Positions 16,350-25,790 are shown, numbered from the stretch's first letter. The stretch is DNA of 64,000 nt from Agathobaculum sp. Marseille-P7918 (GCF_900625105.1 NZ_UYYD01000001.1:310001-374000); one strand, 5' to 3'. The notes: generated by a model not told the origin, from the letters alone. Numbers and translations: made by a program.

Positions 16350-17099
16350 TTATTTTTCTTCCGGTCTGCCGTGCGCCGAAGAGCGCCGCACCGCATTATC
16401 CTGAAACCGGAAAAAGTTCGGATGGTGGCGCGACTGGGTATACTCGAACATCACCCCATCGCTGTTGTATGTATGGCTGCTCACGACCGCAAGGCAGTTG
16501 CAGTCACCCATATCCAGATATTGCAGGTCAAGCGGCGTAGCCTTCTCCACCGTCACCACACGTTTGCTGTTGATGATAGAGATATGCCGCTCGTTTTCCA
16601 GATAACGATAGATTGACCCTTCCGCGATCTCGCGCGTCAGGCCCTGCGCCACATCCTGCCGGAAATAGCTATGGTTGAAAATCAGCGGACGGCCGTTCAA
16701 GTAATGCAGGCGCTGGATGTAATACAGCGGCGTCCCCTCCGCAAAGCCGGTCTTTTCCGCCAGCCGCGCATCCGCTTCGACCGAAGAAAACACCAATACC
16801 TTGTTCGTGCCGCGCTGCTGATTGCGCGCAGCGGACTCGCTGAATGTCTCGATCGTCCCCAGTGTGAAAGTCGTCTGCTGACTCGGCTGGAAAATATTGC
16901 GCATGCCCTTGCCCTGCATGGTCTGCACATAGCCCACCCGCACCAGTTCCGCCACCGCGCGGCGCAGTGTGTTGCGCGAACACCCCAGCTCCGCGATTAA
17001 GGTATGCTCACTTGGCAACAGCTCCTGCGGCGGATACTCACCGGATTCAATTTTTTCCTTCAAGAACTGATACAGCTGTTCATATTTCGCCTTTGGCAT
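16350..17099 (-). CDS. treR: GntR/UTRA-family trehalose operon repressor
   Basis: 249 aa. GntR winged HTH at residues 5-70 (LLPSEHTLIAELGCSRNTLRRAVAELVRVGYV) and a UTRA effector domain from about 95 (PLYYIQRLHYLNGRPLIFNHSYF). TreR is indicated because it is divergent from treP-treA and there is a TTGT-N4-ACAA palindrome at the treP promoter. The expected inducer is trehalose-6-phosphate. Confidence 0.9.
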   Translation of the reverse strand: MPKAKYEQLYQFLKEKIESGEYPPQELLPSEHTLIAELGCSRNTLRRAVAELVRVGYVQTMQGKGMRNIFQPSQQTTFTLGTIETFSESAARNQQRGTNKVLVFSSVEADARLAEKTGFAEGTPLYYIQRLHYLNGRPLIFNHSYFRQDVAQGLTREIAEGSIYRYLENERHISIINSKRVVTVEKATPLDLQYLDMGDCNCLAVVSSHTYNSDGVMFEYTQSRHHPNFFRFQDNAVRRSSAHGRPEEK

Positions 17100-17133
17100 G
17101 GCACACCTCTTCGCAGTACAAACTCATTTTATT

Positions 17134-17142
17134 ATTATAACA
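17134..17142 (-). promoter_or_regulatory. Extended -10 promoter of treR
   Basis: On the - strand TGTTATAAT (TATAAT at 17134-17139) without a convincing -35 box. Confidence 0.5.
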
Positions 17143-17310
17143 CATCCCCGCACGCTTGCGGCACCTTGTTCCGTAAATTCACAAAAAATCCAATCATATA
17201 TCGGATGCATTAGCTTTTTGCACGAATTGCAAAACATTTTATTGTCGTTTTCCCCATTTCGCTCAGCAATACACCCAAAAAAATTTTGAATTTTTTGTTA
17301 AAGAATCGGC

Positions 17311-17370
17311 TTGTTTTCCCGCTTTCAAAGCAGTATCCTATCCTCAATAAACAACTTGTTTGAACAAGTT
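17311..17370 (+). promoter_or_regulatory. treP promoter with TreR operator and possible cre site
   Basis: TTGTTT (17311-17316), 17-bp spacer, TATCCT (17334-17339). Downstream is the inverted repeat AACTTGTT-TG-AACAAGTT (17353-17370), which carries the TTGT-N4-ACAA core of TreR operators and lies just past the start point. Between -35 and -10 the - strand reads TGAAAGCGGGAAAA (17314-17327), 12 of 14 matches to a CcpA cre box. The rest of the divergent gap (17140-17310) is AT-rich; I see nothing else in it. Confidence 0.65.
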
Positions 17371-17401
17371 TGCGGGCAACAAAAAAACGGGAGGAAAATT
17401 C

Positions 17402-19360
17402 ATGGGAAAGTACCAGCAGGACGTCCAAACGCTGCTCGATAAGATCGGCGGAAAGGGCAACATTCAGGCGGTTTCGCACTGCATGACGCGCATGCGTTTT
17501 GTGCTCGTCGATCCGAAAAAGGCGGACGAAAAGGAAATCGAAAAGATTCCTAGCGTCAAAGGCACATTTACGCAGGCCGGTCAGTATCAGGTCATCATCG
17601 GCAACGACGTGGCAAACTTTTATCAGGAATTCACCAAGTTCGCCGGCATCGAAGGCGTAAGCAAGGACGCGGTCAAGAGCGCGGCCAAAACCAACCAGAA
17701 TCCCCTTCAGCGTATCATGGGCGCGCTGGGCGAAATCTTTGCCCCGATCATCCCGGCGCTGATCTGCGGCGGCCTTGTGCTCGGCTTCCGCAACATCATC
17801 GGCGAAGTCGATCTGCTGAATGGACGCACACAGTCGCTGGCTGACGTGTCCCAGTTCTGGGCGGGCATGTACAGCTTCCTGTGGCTGATCGGCGAGGCGA
17901 TCTTCCACTTCCTGCCGGTCGGCATCACTTGGTCGATCACCAAAAAGATGGGCACAACCCAGATTCTCGGCATTGTGCTCGGCCTGACGCTGATCTCCCC
18001 GCAGCTGCTCAACGGCTTCTCGGTCGCCACTACCCCGGCCAGCGAAATCCCGGTTTGGGACTTCGGCTTTGCGCAGGTGCAGATGATCGGCTATCAGGGA
18101 CAGGTCGTCGCAGCCATTATGGCGGGCTTCGTGCTGGTCTACTTAGAGAAATTCTTCAAAAAGATCTGTCCGGAAGTCGTCAGCATGGTCGTGGTGCCGT
18201 TCTGTGCACTGGTTCCGGCTGTGTTGATCGCGCATACCGTTGTCGGTCCGATCGGCTGGAAGATCGGCGACTTTATCGCCAACATCGTCAACATGGGCCT
18301 GGCATCCAACTTCAAACTGGTCTTTGCCGCGCTGTTCGGCTTGTTCTACGCGCCGATTGTCATGACCGGCTTGCACCACATGACCAACGCGATCGACTCG
18401 CAGCTGGTCAACACCTATGGCGGCACCAACCTCTGGCCGATGATCGCGCTGTCCAACATCGCACAGGGCTCGGCGGTGCTCGCCATGTCCTTCCTGCAGA
18501 AGCGCAATGAGCGCGCGCAGCAGGTCAACATCCCGGCATGCATCTCCTGTTATCTGGGCGTGACCGAGCCGGCACTGTTCGGCGTCAACCTCAAGTACGG
18601 TTTCCCGCTGGTCTGCGGCATGATCGGTTCAGCCTGCGGCGCGGTCATCTCGATCGGCACCGGCGTCACAGCCATCAGCATCGGCGTCGGCGGCCTGCCG
18701 GGCATCCTGTCCATCTTTCCGGAATACTGGGGTAAATTCCTGCTGGCAATGGCCGCGGCGATCGTCGTGCCGTTCGTGCTAACCTATATCGTCGGCAGCC
18801 GCAAGCTGTCCCGCGAGGACCGCGTACTCGAAACCGCACCGGCAGCCGCGCCTGCGGCGGAACCATCCGCACCGGCGGCCGTCGAGGCTCCGTCCGAGAC
18901 CGCTTCCATCACCCTCCAGGCGGTCTGTGACGGCCATACCCTGCCGCTCTCCGAAGTGCCGGATGATGTGTTCTCCAAGGGCGTCATGGGGGAAGGCATA
19001 GCCTTTGAACCGACCGGCGACACGATCTACGCGCCGGCGGACGCCACCGTTTCGGTCGTCATGGAGGACAGCCGCCACGCCTGCGGCCTGCAGCTCGCGG
19101 ACGGCACCGAACTGCTCATCCACATCGGCGTGGACACGGTAGACATGAAGGGCGACGGCTTCACCCTGTTCGTCCATGAAGGCGACCACGTTAAGACGGG
19201 CGACAAACTGATCTCCTTCTCCCCGGAAAAGATCGCGGCTGCCGGCCACCCCAAAACCACGGTGTTTATCGTCACCGAACCCGCGGGCCACACCAATATG
19301 ATGTTCCACACAGGCATTGACGCCAAGCACGGCGAGACGGCCATCGCCGAACTGTCCTGA
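17402..19360 (+). CDS. treP: PTS trehalose-specific EIIBCA
   Basis: 652 aa in B-C-A order. EIIB residues 1-90 hold the phospho-cysteine Cys27 (VSHCMTRMRFVLVD). EIIC runs from about 110 to 470 with about ten membrane spans. An Ala/Pro-rich linker (about 480-510) joins a Crr-like EIIA with the phospho-histidine His574 (LLIHIGVDTV). It imports and phosphorylates trehalose. The built-in EIIA removes the need for a separate EIIA-Glc. The ATG at 17402 follows GGGAGG; an upstream ATG lies within the operator. 18 nt before treA. Confidence 0.93.
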   Translation: MGKYQQDVQTLLDKIGGKGNIQAVSHCMTRMRFVLVDPKKADEKEIEKIPSVKGTFTQAGQYQVIIGNDVANFYQEFTKFAGIEGVSKDAVKSAAKTNQNPLQRIMGALGEIFAPIIPALICGGLVLGFRNIIGEVDLLNGRTQSLADVSQFWAGMYSFLWLIGEAIFHFLPVGITWSITKKMGTTQILGIVLGLTLISPQLLNGFSVATTPASEIPVWDFGFAQVQMIGYQGQVVAAIMAGFVLVYLEKFFKKICPEVVSMVVVPFCALVPAVLIAHTVVGPIGWKIGDFIANIVNMGLASNFKLVFAALFGLFYAPIVMTGLHHMTNAIDSQLVNTYGGTNLWPMIALSNIAQGSAVLAMSFLQKRNERAQQVNIPACISCYLGVTEPALFGVNLKYGFPLVCGMIGSACGAVISIGTGVTAISIGVGGLPGILSIFPEYWGKFLLAMAAAIVVPFVLTYIVGSRKLSREDRVLETAPAAAPAAEPSAPAAVEAPSETASITLQAVCDGHTLPLSEVPDDVFSKGVMGEGIAFEPTGDTIYAPADATVSVVMEDSRHACGLQLADGTELLIHIGVDTVDMKGDGFTLFVHEGDHVKTGDKLISFSPEKIAAAGHPKTTVFIVTEPAGHTNMMFHTGIDAKHGETAIAELS

Positions 19361-19378
19361 ACCAGGAGGAAACACAAG

Positions 19379-21031
19379 ATGTACGATTTTCGCAAAAGCG
19401 TTGTTTATCAGTGCTATTTCAAATCCTTTTTTGACTCGAACGGAGACGGCGTCGGCGATCTCGGCGGTGTGACTGCCAAGCTCGACTATTTGAAAACGCT
19501 GGGCGTGGATTATATCTGGCTCAACCCGTTTTTCCCTTCCCCGCAGCGCGACAACGGCTATGACGTGGCCGACTACTGCGCGGTCGATCCGCGTTTCGGC
19601 ACAATGGCGGATTTTGAAACACTATCCCAGGAAGCCGCAAAGCGCGGCATCCGCCTGATGCTCGATATGGTGTTCAACCACACCTCGACCGAACACGAAT
19701 GGTTCCAAAAGGCGCTCGCAGGCGACAAGGAATACGAGGACTTCTATATCTGGCGCGAAGGCGGCGCGGATGGCACGCCTCCGAACAACTGGGAGAGCAA
19801 GTTCGGCGGCAATGCGTGGCAGTATGTGCCCGAAAAGGGCAAGTGGTACCTGCACCTGTTCGACCCAACGCAGGCCGACCTGAACTGGGAAAATCCTCGT
19901 GTGCGGCAGGAGCTGCAAAAAGTCATCCGCTTCTGGATGGACAAGGGCGTCAAGGGCTTCCGCTTCGACGTGGTCAACCTCATCAGCAAAGGCTCATACA
20001 AGTCCGACGATCAGGGCGACGGCCGCCGTTTCTACACCGACGGCCCGCGCATTCACGAATTCCTGCATGAGCTGAGCGCTGCGACCTTCGGCACGGATGC
20101 CGAGATCATCACGGTCGGCGAAATGAGCAGCACCAGCATGGAAAACTGCTACCGCTACGCAGGTGCGGACACCGGTGAGCTGAGCATGGTGTTCTCGTTC
20201 CACCACCTCAAAGTCGATTTTGTCGGCAACGAAAAATGGGTGCTGGTACCGTTTGACTTCTTAAAGCTCAAGAACATCCTGTTCTCATGGCAGACCGGTA
20301 TGAGCGACCACAATGCGTGGAACGCGGTGTTCTGGTGCAACCACGATCAGCCGCGCGTCGTCTCCCGCTTTGGCGATGAGGGCGAGTACTGGGCACCGTC
20401 GGCCAAGATGCTCGGCACGGTCGTGCACTGTCTGCGCGGCACGCCCTACGTCTATCAGGGCGAGGAGATCGGCATGACCAATGCGGGCTTTACCTCGCTC
20501 GACCAATACCGCGACGTGGAAAGCATCAACCACTATCATATCCTGCGGGCACGCGGCCTGCACGAGGACAGCGTCTATGACATCCTGCGCGTGCACTCGC
20601 GTGACAATGCGCGCACGCCCATGCAGTGGGACGCGAGCGCGCACGGCGGCTTCACCACGGCGGAACCGTGGATCAGCGTCAACCCCAACCACACCCGCAT
20701 TAACGCCGCGGCGCAGGTTGGCGACCCGGATTCCGTGTTCACACACTATCAAAAGCTGATCGCGCTGCGCAAGCAGTACGACGTGATCGCCTATGGCGAC
20801 TTTGCCCCGCTTGACCAGCAGCACCCGTCGGTGCTGGCTTATACCCGTCGCTTAAACGGCGAGCAGTTGGTCGTCGTCAACAACTTCTACCGCACCGAAA
20901 CGGACTGGACCTGCCCGGTCGATCTCGACGGCTTCACCTGCCTGCTGTCCAACTATCCGGACAGCACGGTCCAGACCAAGCTGCACCTGCGTCCCTATGA
21001 ATCGCTGGTGCTGCACCGCGCGGCAAAATAA
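19379..21031 (+). CDS. treA: Trehalose-6-phosphate hydrolase (GH13)
   Basis: 550 aa, normal for the family. It splits imported trehalose-6-phosphate into glucose and glucose-6-phosphate in the cytosol. Alpha-amylase motifs: DMVFNHTS (95-103), GFRFDVVNLISK with nucleophile Asp197, TVGEMSS with acid Glu248, and NHDQPR with Asp323. The VVYQCYFKSFFDSNGDGVGD opening is typical of oligo-1,6-glucosidase / TreA enzymes. Plain alpha-glucosidase is the alternative, but the treP-treR context favours TreA. Rated as a two-gene operon with treP. Confidence 0.94.
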   Translation: MYDFRKSVVYQCYFKSFFDSNGDGVGDLGGVTAKLDYLKTLGVDYIWLNPFFPSPQRDNGYDVADYCAVDPRFGTMADFETLSQEAAKRGIRLMLDMVFNHTSTEHEWFQKALAGDKEYEDFYIWREGGADGTPPNNWESKFGGNAWQYVPEKGKWYLHLFDPTQADLNWENPRVRQELQKVIRFWMDKGVKGFRFDVVNLISKGSYKSDDQGDGRRFYTDGPRIHEFLHELSAATFGTDAEIITVGEMSSTSMENCYRYAGADTGELSMVFSFHHLKVDFVGNEKWVLVPFDFLKLKNILFSWQTGMSDHNAWNAVFWCNHDQPRVVSRFGDEGEYWAPSAKMLGTVVHCLRGTPYVYQGEEIGMTNAGFTSLDQYRDVESINHYHILRARGLHEDSVYDILRVHSRDNARTPMQWDASAHGGFTTAEPWISVNPNHTRINAAAQVGDPDSVFTHYQKLIALRKQYDVIAYGDFAPLDQQHPSVLAYTRRLNGEQLVVVNNFYRTETDWTCPVDLDGFTCLLSNYPDSTVQTKLHLRPYESLVLHRAAK

Positions 21032-21053
21032 CATCCTTCCTGTTTTCCCATAG

Positions 21054-21090
21054 AAAAGGCCCTGTCTCTCCCATGGAGACAGGGCCTTTT
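21054..21090. terminator. Bidirectional terminator between treA and the MATE gene
   Basis: 15-bp stem AAAAGGCCCTGTCTC (21054-21068) with GAGACAGGGCCTTTT (21076-21090). Confidence 0.92.
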
Positions 21091-21093
21091 CGT

Positions 21094-22431
21094 TCAGTCT
21101 GTTTCAGAATGCCGGATATACCAGAAATAATACGGAAACTCAAACAGCAGCATCACACTCCAGCCGATCGCGCAGGCGATGCTGATGCCGAAGATCCCCC
21201 AACGCGGCGCAAGCAGCGCGGTGAAAACCACGCGCAATGAAGTCTGGATAAACGTACCGAGCAGTGTAATGCGAAGCTTTCCCGCACCGCGGAAAAAGCC
21301 TTGTATGCCGTTGGTGAACGCCGGAAACAGATAGAAAAACGCCATTGCCGTCAGATATTGCACACCCAGACCGGTTACGGCCTGCGCGTCCGCGTCGCTG
21401 ACGAACAGCCCCATCACCGGCCGGCGCAGCAGCAAAACCGCCGCACAGATCAGCACCCAGTAAAGGCTTTCCAGCCGCAGACCGCGCCACAATCCTTCCC
21501 GCGCACGGCGGAACTGCCCCGCGCCGCGGTTTTGCGCCACAAACGTGGTGATACCGTGCGAAATGCTCTGCTCGGGCGTAAAAGCAAAGTCGTCCACCCG
21601 CGTGACGGCATTGAACGCCGCGATCACATCCACGCCAAGCGTATTGACCGTCCCTTGAATGAGCAGCTTGCCGACCGGCTGACAGGCCTGTTGCAGTGCC
21701 GTCACCAGACCATACCGCAGTGTTTGCCGGAGCATCGCCGCATCGATCCGCCATTCCTGCCAACGCAGCCTCAACAGTGGCACCTTTCGATAGATATACA
21801 CAATGGACAACACGGCGGACACGGCTTCCGCCACGACGGTCGTCACGGCGGAACACACGATGCCGAATCCAAGCCATCCGATGAATACGATATCGAGCGT
21901 GATATTGAGCAGCGACGACACGATCAAAAACCGCAGCGGCGTTTGCGCATCCCCCACGCTCTTGAGCGCCGCCGCCAGCGCATTGTAAAAATAGGTAAAC
22001 GGTGCACCGATGAAAATGATCCGCAGATAAGCGGTCGTAATCTGCATCAGTTCCTGGGGCACCTGCAGCAGCTGCAGCAGCGGCACAGCAAAGCAGATGC
22101 CCGCCGCCGCCACCGCGGCGGAAAACAGCAGGCCAAACAACAGCGTTGTCGCCATTTCCCGCTTGAGCTTGTCCTGCTTGCCCGCGCCGAAATAGTTGCT
22201 CATCAGCACACCCGCACCCATACAGATGCCGGAAATACCGAGGATCAGCAAATTCATCACCGGGCTTGCCATGCCGGTCGCCGCAAGCGCTTCCTTGCCG
22301 ATAAACCGCCCTGAGATGATCGAATCCGCCGCATTATAGGTCAGCTGGAACAGATTGCCCAAAACCAGCGGCACGGCATAACGAACCAGATGTCTGGTGA
22401 TATTCCCTTCCGTCATATGAACCGCCGACAT
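21094..22431 (-). CDS. MATE-family multidrug / metabolite exporter
   Basis: 445 aa with about 12 membrane spans in two similar halves. The N-terminal HLVRYAVPLVLGNLFQLTYNAADSIISGRFIG segment is typical of DinF/NorM-like MATE proteins. It likely exports cationic or hydrophobic compounds against a Na+ or H+ gradient; substrate unknown. The ATG at 22431 follows GGGGGAG. A longer open frame upstream merely reads through the tRNA-Pro gene and is rejected. Own promoter not evident in the 43-nt gap after the tRNA terminator. Confidence 0.92.
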   Translation of the reverse strand: MSAVHMTEGNITRHLVRYAVPLVLGNLFQLTYNAADSIISGRFIGKEALAATGMASPVMNLLILGISGICMGAGVLMSNYFGAGKQDKLKREMATTLLFGLLFSAAVAAAGICFAVPLLQLLQVPQELMQITTAYLRIIFIGAPFTYFYNALAAALKSVGDAQTPLRFLIVSSLLNITLDIVFIGWLGFGIVCSAVTTVVAEAVSAVLSIVYIYRKVPLLRLRWQEWRIDAAMLRQTLRYGLVTALQQACQPVGKLLIQGTVNTLGVDVIAAFNAVTRVDDFAFTPEQSISHGITTFVAQNRGAGQFRRAREGLWRGLRLESLYWVLICAAVLLLRRPVMGLFVSDADAQAVTGLGVQYLTAMAFFYLFPAFTNGIQGFFRGAGKLRITLLGTFIQTSLRVVFTALLAPRWGIFGISIACAIGWSVMLLFEFPYYFWYIRHSETD

Positions 22432-22474
22432 ATGGCCGTCTCCCCCGTTTTCCGCATGGCTGCATGATGATAAT

Positions 22475-22506
22475 GAAAAACGGAGAGTCCAAAATGGACT
22501 CTCCGT
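22475..22506 (-). terminator. Terminator of tRNA-Pro
   Basis: On the - strand ACGGAGAGTCCA, loop TTT, TGGACTCTCCGT, then TTTTC; begins directly after the encoded CCA. Confidence 0.88.
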
Positions 22507-22507
22507 C

Positions 22508-22583
22508 TGGTCCGAGTGACAGGACTTGAACCTGCGGCCTCTTGACCCCCAGTCAAGCACGCTACCAGCTGCGCTACACCCGG
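22508..22583 (-). tRNA. tRNA-Pro (anticodon GGG)
   Basis: Read on the - strand: acceptor CCGGGTG / CACTCGG, D arm GCGCAGCTGGTAGCGT, anticodon stem CTTGA / TCAAG with loop CTGGGGG (anticodon GGG), T arm GCAGGTTCAAGTCCTGT, discriminator A and encoded CCA. All four arms pair. Confidence 0.97.
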
Positions 22584-22614
22584 ATTTCCGATTTCTAATA
22601 AATCTTGCTAAAAT

Positions 22615-22643
22615 AGAATATCAAATTTGACGGGCTTTGTCAA
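22615..22643 (-). promoter_or_regulatory. Promoter of tRNA-Pro
   Basis: On the - strand TTGACA (22638-22643), 17-bp spacer, TATTCT (22615-22620), 32 nt before the tRNA. Confidence 0.75.
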
Positions 22644-22684
22644 GGAAAATCTGCGAAAAACCCGAAATTATCCAGCCCCCAGAC

Positions 22685-22718
22685 GGACGGGAAACCAGCG
22701 TTTCCGCTGTTCCCGCCC
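22685..22718 (-). other. Strong hairpin downstream of the M42 operon
   Basis: On the - strand GGGCGGGAACAGCG, loop GAAA, CGCTGGTTTCCCGTC, with one bulge. There is no T-run directly after it, so it may protect the 3' end or be a weak terminator. Confidence 0.4.
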
Positions 22719-22741
22719 GATTGGACACCGTTTTTTTAATT

Positions 22742-23740
22742 TTACGCCCCGAACGATACCGCAAAGCGCGCCAGCATCTTTGCCGCATCCTCCACGTCGC
22801 TGACCGCGCACATTTCGCTCGGCGAGTGGATATACCGCGTCGGAATGGACACGGCGCCTGCCTGTACGCCCGCGCGCGCCTTTTGCAGCGCGGCTGTATC
22901 CGTGCCGCCAAACTGCAAAATCTCACGCTGGGTGGCAACGCCGCAATCGGCTGCCGCCTGCTCCAGCGCCGCGCACACCGCCGGCGTACAGATCACCGAA
23001 CGGTCCATCACCTTGACCGTCGGGCCCTTGCCCATATCGACCGCCATCGGCGTCTTTCGCTCGGGCAGATCGCCCGTGTCGGTCACATCCACCGCGATCG
23101 CGACATCCGGCTGCACGGCGAACGCCGCCGCGCCTGCGCCGCGCAGACCGACTTCCTCCTGCGCCGTGAACACGAAGTACAGGTCATTGTCGGTCTCCCC
23201 GATCTGCTCCATCGCACGCAGTAGGGTCACACAGCCAATGCGGTTATCCAGATACGGGCCGCACAGCACACCGTTCTGCTCAAAGCGCGGCGCTTCAAAT
23301 ACCGCGAAATCGCCCACCTGCACCTGCTGTTCTGCGTCCGCACGATCCTTTGCGCCGATGTCGATGAACAGGTTGTCCAGCGTCAAATCCTTGAACGGCG
23401 TTTTCTCCTCATAAGAGATGACGCCGCGCGTGCCGTTGGCAAACCGCACCATAATATTGATGAGATCGCCCTTAAACAGGCCGCCAACCTGCGAAAAGCG
23501 GATAAAGCCCTTTTCGTCAATATAGGTGGCGACCACGCCGATCGAATCCATGTGTGCGGCAAACAGCACCTTTTTGCCGCTTCCCTTTTTTCGGCAGATG
23601 AGATTGCCGAGCGCATCGGTGGTCACGTCGTCAATATATTCGCCCGCGATCGCCGCAATCGCCTCACGCACGGCATCCTCGCGGCCGGACGGACCGAACG
23701 CGCCGCCGACCTCGTTCCATAAATCAAAAACCTTGCTCAT
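22742..23740 (-). CDS. M42-family metallo-aminopeptidase (third of three)
   Basis: 332 aa cytosolic zinc aminopeptidase of the M42 / FrvX / glutamyl-aminopeptidase type. Two-metal motifs: AAHMDSIGVV, YLDNRIGC and AQEEVGLRG, with the C-terminal IPTRYIHSPSEM metal-ligand segment. M42 enzymes form dodecameric tetrahedra that trim short peptides. Its ATG overlaps the stop of the gene before it (ATGA, 23737-23740). Confidence 0.93.
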   Translation of the reverse strand: MSKVFDLWNEVGGAFGPSGREDAVREAIAAIAGEYIDDVTTDALGNLICRKKGSGKKVLFAAHMDSIGVVATYIDEKGFIRFSQVGGLFKGDLINIMVRFANGTRGVISYEEKTPFKDLTLDNLFIDIGAKDRADAEQQVQVGDFAVFEAPRFEQNGVLCGPYLDNRIGCVTLLRAMEQIGETDNDLYFVFTAQEEVGLRGAGAAAFAVQPDVAIAVDVTDTGDLPERKTPMAVDMGKGPTVKVMDRSVICTPAVCAALEQAAADCGVATQREILQFGGTDTAALQKARAGVQAGAVSIPTRYIHSPSEMCAVSDVEDAAKMLARFAVSFGA

Positions 23741-24759
23741 TCGGTTTCTCCTCCCAGTTCTTCCAGAAATGCGCGCGCTGCCTGCAAAACCGCCTCACAG
23801 TCGCTCAGCGCCGCCACGCTCGACGGCGAATGGATATAGCGCACCGGGGCAGCTACCGCACACACGCGCACACCCGCCCGGCTTTTGTGGATGCGGCCTG
23901 CATCCGTGCCGCCGGAAATGCGGGTCTTGGTCTGCCACGCAATCCCGCGCCGGATACACGCGTCGCGCAGCAATTCAAACAGTGATGCATCGTAAATGGT
24001 CGCGCCGTCCATAAACGGGATCACCGCGCCGCCGCGCACATGGCAGACGGCCTTGCCGTCCGTGACCTCGGCCAGATCGGCCGCGGTCGTGCCTTCGATC
24101 ACAAGCGCAAAGCCTGGGTCGAGCGCATAGGCCATGCTCGCCGCACCACGCAGGCCGGTTTCTTCCTGCACGGTGAAGCAGAACCAGGTATCGACCGGCG
24201 GCTGCTCTTCGAGCAGCGTCAGCAGCGTCGCACAGCCGATGCGGTCGTCGATCGCCTTGGCCTTAATCAGACCGTCGCCAAACAGCACCACATCCGAGTC
24301 AAATACGCCATAGTCGCCGAGTGACACCTTCTCTTCGGCGGCTGCGCGGCTGGTCGCGCCGATGTCAATATACAAATCCTTGGTCTTTGGCATGGTGCGG
24401 CGCTCGGAAGCGGTCGTCAGATGCACCGCCTTGATGCCGATGACGCCGCGTATGTCGCCAAACCGCACGCCTTTACCGATCACGACGCGCGGGTCTACCC
24501 CGCCGACAAAGCCGAATTTCAGCATGCCGTCCTCGGTGATCTTTTTGACGATCACGCCGACCTCGTCCATATGCGCGCACACGGCGACCGGACGATCCAG
24601 CGCCTTTTTTCCCTTACGGAACACCATCACATTGCCGATGGCATCCGTCCGGATTTCATCCGCAAAAGGCTTCGCCTTTTTGAGCACAAAATTGCGCACC
24701 GCGTCCTCACAGCTCGACGGGCCGGGCAGTGCGCACAGCGTTTGCAGCAGTTCGGTCAT
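23737..24759 (-). CDS. M42-family metallo-aminopeptidase (second of three)
   Basis: 340 aa. Motifs CAHMDEVGVIV, AIDDRIGCATLL, TVQEETGLRG and APVRYIHSPSSV are all present. It differs clearly from its two neighbours, so the tandem set is an old duplication with distinct substrate preference likely. It starts within the stop codon of the preceding gene and ends within the start of the next one (4-nt overlaps), so the three should be made in fixed ratio. Confidence 0.93.
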   Translation of the reverse strand: MTELLQTLCALPGPSSCEDAVRNFVLKKAKPFADEIRTDAIGNVMVFRKGKKALDRPVAVCAHMDEVGVIVKKITEDGMLKFGFVGGVDPRVVIGKGVRFGDIRGVIGIKAVHLTTASERRTMPKTKDLYIDIGATSRAAAEEKVSLGDYGVFDSDVVLFGDGLIKAKAIDDRIGCATLLTLLEEQPPVDTWFCFTVQEETGLRGAASMAYALDPGFALVIEGTTAADLAEVTDGKAVCHVRGGAVIPFMDGATIYDASLFELLRDACIRRGIAWQTKTRISGGTDAGRIHKSRAGVRVCAVAAPVRYIHSPSSVAALSDCEAVLQAARAFLEELGGETE

Positions 24760-25790
24760 GCTTCCACCTCCCCGTCAAAGTCGCACAGGAAGCGATACAT
24801 CAGTTCCGCCACGTCCTCCACATCGGACGTTTTGACCACCTCGACCGGTGTGTGCATGTATTTCTCCGGGATAGACAGCAGCGCAGTCGCAATGCCGTGC
24901 GCGACGATCTGCATCGTCCACGCATTCGTACCAGTGTTGCCCTCCATCACCTCAAGCGAATAGTCGATGTCGTTGGCCTTGGCCGTTTTAATCAGCATTT
25001 TGGTCAGCGCACGGTGCAGGTTGGGTCCCATGCCGATGGCCGGGCCGCTGCCCAGCTCGAACACGCCGTCCGACGGACCGTCCGGCGTTTTGCCGTGCGT
25101 CACATCCACCGCGATCGCGTATTCCGGCTGCACCGCAAACACGCCGGTCTGCGCGCCGAGACCGGTGACCTCTTCCTGCGCGCTGATGAGCACCGCAACG
25201 TTGCAGCGGCGCTTTTTGTGCTTTTTGAGTTTTTCCAGCGTCAGCAAAATCGCGGCAACACCCGCCCGGTCATCCAGACATTTGCTGCAAACCTGTCCGC
25301 CGAGCAGCTTCACCGGCTGCTGCGCGAACACGATCGGCGTGCCGACACGGATTTTCTCTTTAGCGTTTTCCAGACCGGTGTCGATCAGCATCTGATCGAT
25401 CGGCACGGCCTTATCCTGCTCGCCCGGTTTGAGCAAATGCGGCGGCATGCAGCTGACCACGCCGTACAGCGGCTCATCGGCCAGAATGGTCACCTCGGTG
25501 GCGAGCAGCATGCGCGGATCGACGCCGCCGACCGGCGCAAAACGCAAAAAGCCGCCATCCAGCACATCGGTGAGGACAAAGCCGATCTGGTCCAGATGCG
25601 CGTCGAGCAGCACGGTTTTGGCATGCTTGCGACCGCAGCCCTTGTAGCCCAGCACATTGCCGTTATGGTCTACCTCGACCGTATCACACAGCGGCCGCAG
25701 CAGCGCGGCAACCGCCTGCGCCGCCTGTTCTTCAAACCCGCTCACCGCCGGCAAAGCGCACAGCGTATGCAGGGTTTTCTCTATCTGCAA
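24756..25790 (-). CDS. M42-family metallo-aminopeptidase (first of three)
   Basis: 344 aa. Motifs LDAHLDQIGFVL, CLDDRAGVAAIL, SAQEEVTGLGAQ and IPEKYMHTPVEV mark M42. The second-metal motif has an extra residue (EEVTGLG) compared with its paralogues. The start is a TTG at 25790, 8 nt after AGGAGG. First gene of the operon, with its own promoter at 25844-25872 and a structured leader. Confidence 0.92.
   Translation of the reverse strand: MQIEKTLHTLCALPAVSGFEEQAAQAVAALLRPLCDTVEVDHNGNVLGYKGCGRKHAKTVLLDAHLDQIGFVLTDVLDGGFLRFAPVGGVDPRMLLATEVTILADEPLYGVVSCMPPHLLKPGEQDKAVPIDQMLIDTGLENAKEKIRVGTPIVFAQQPVKLLGGQVCSKCLDDRAGVAAILLTLEKLKKHKKRRCNVAVLISAQEEVTGLGAQTGVFAVQPEYAIAVDVTHGKTPDGPSDGVFELGSGPAIGMGPNLHRALTKMLIKTAKANDIDYSLEVMEGNTGTNAWTMQIVAHGIATALLSIPEKYMHTPVEVVKTSDVEDVAELMYRFLCDFDGEVEA

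Noticed and set aside
22432-22560. N-terminal extension of the MATE gene
   Set aside because: The frame reads through tRNA-Pro and its terminator; the extension includes the tRNA T-arm translated as protein.
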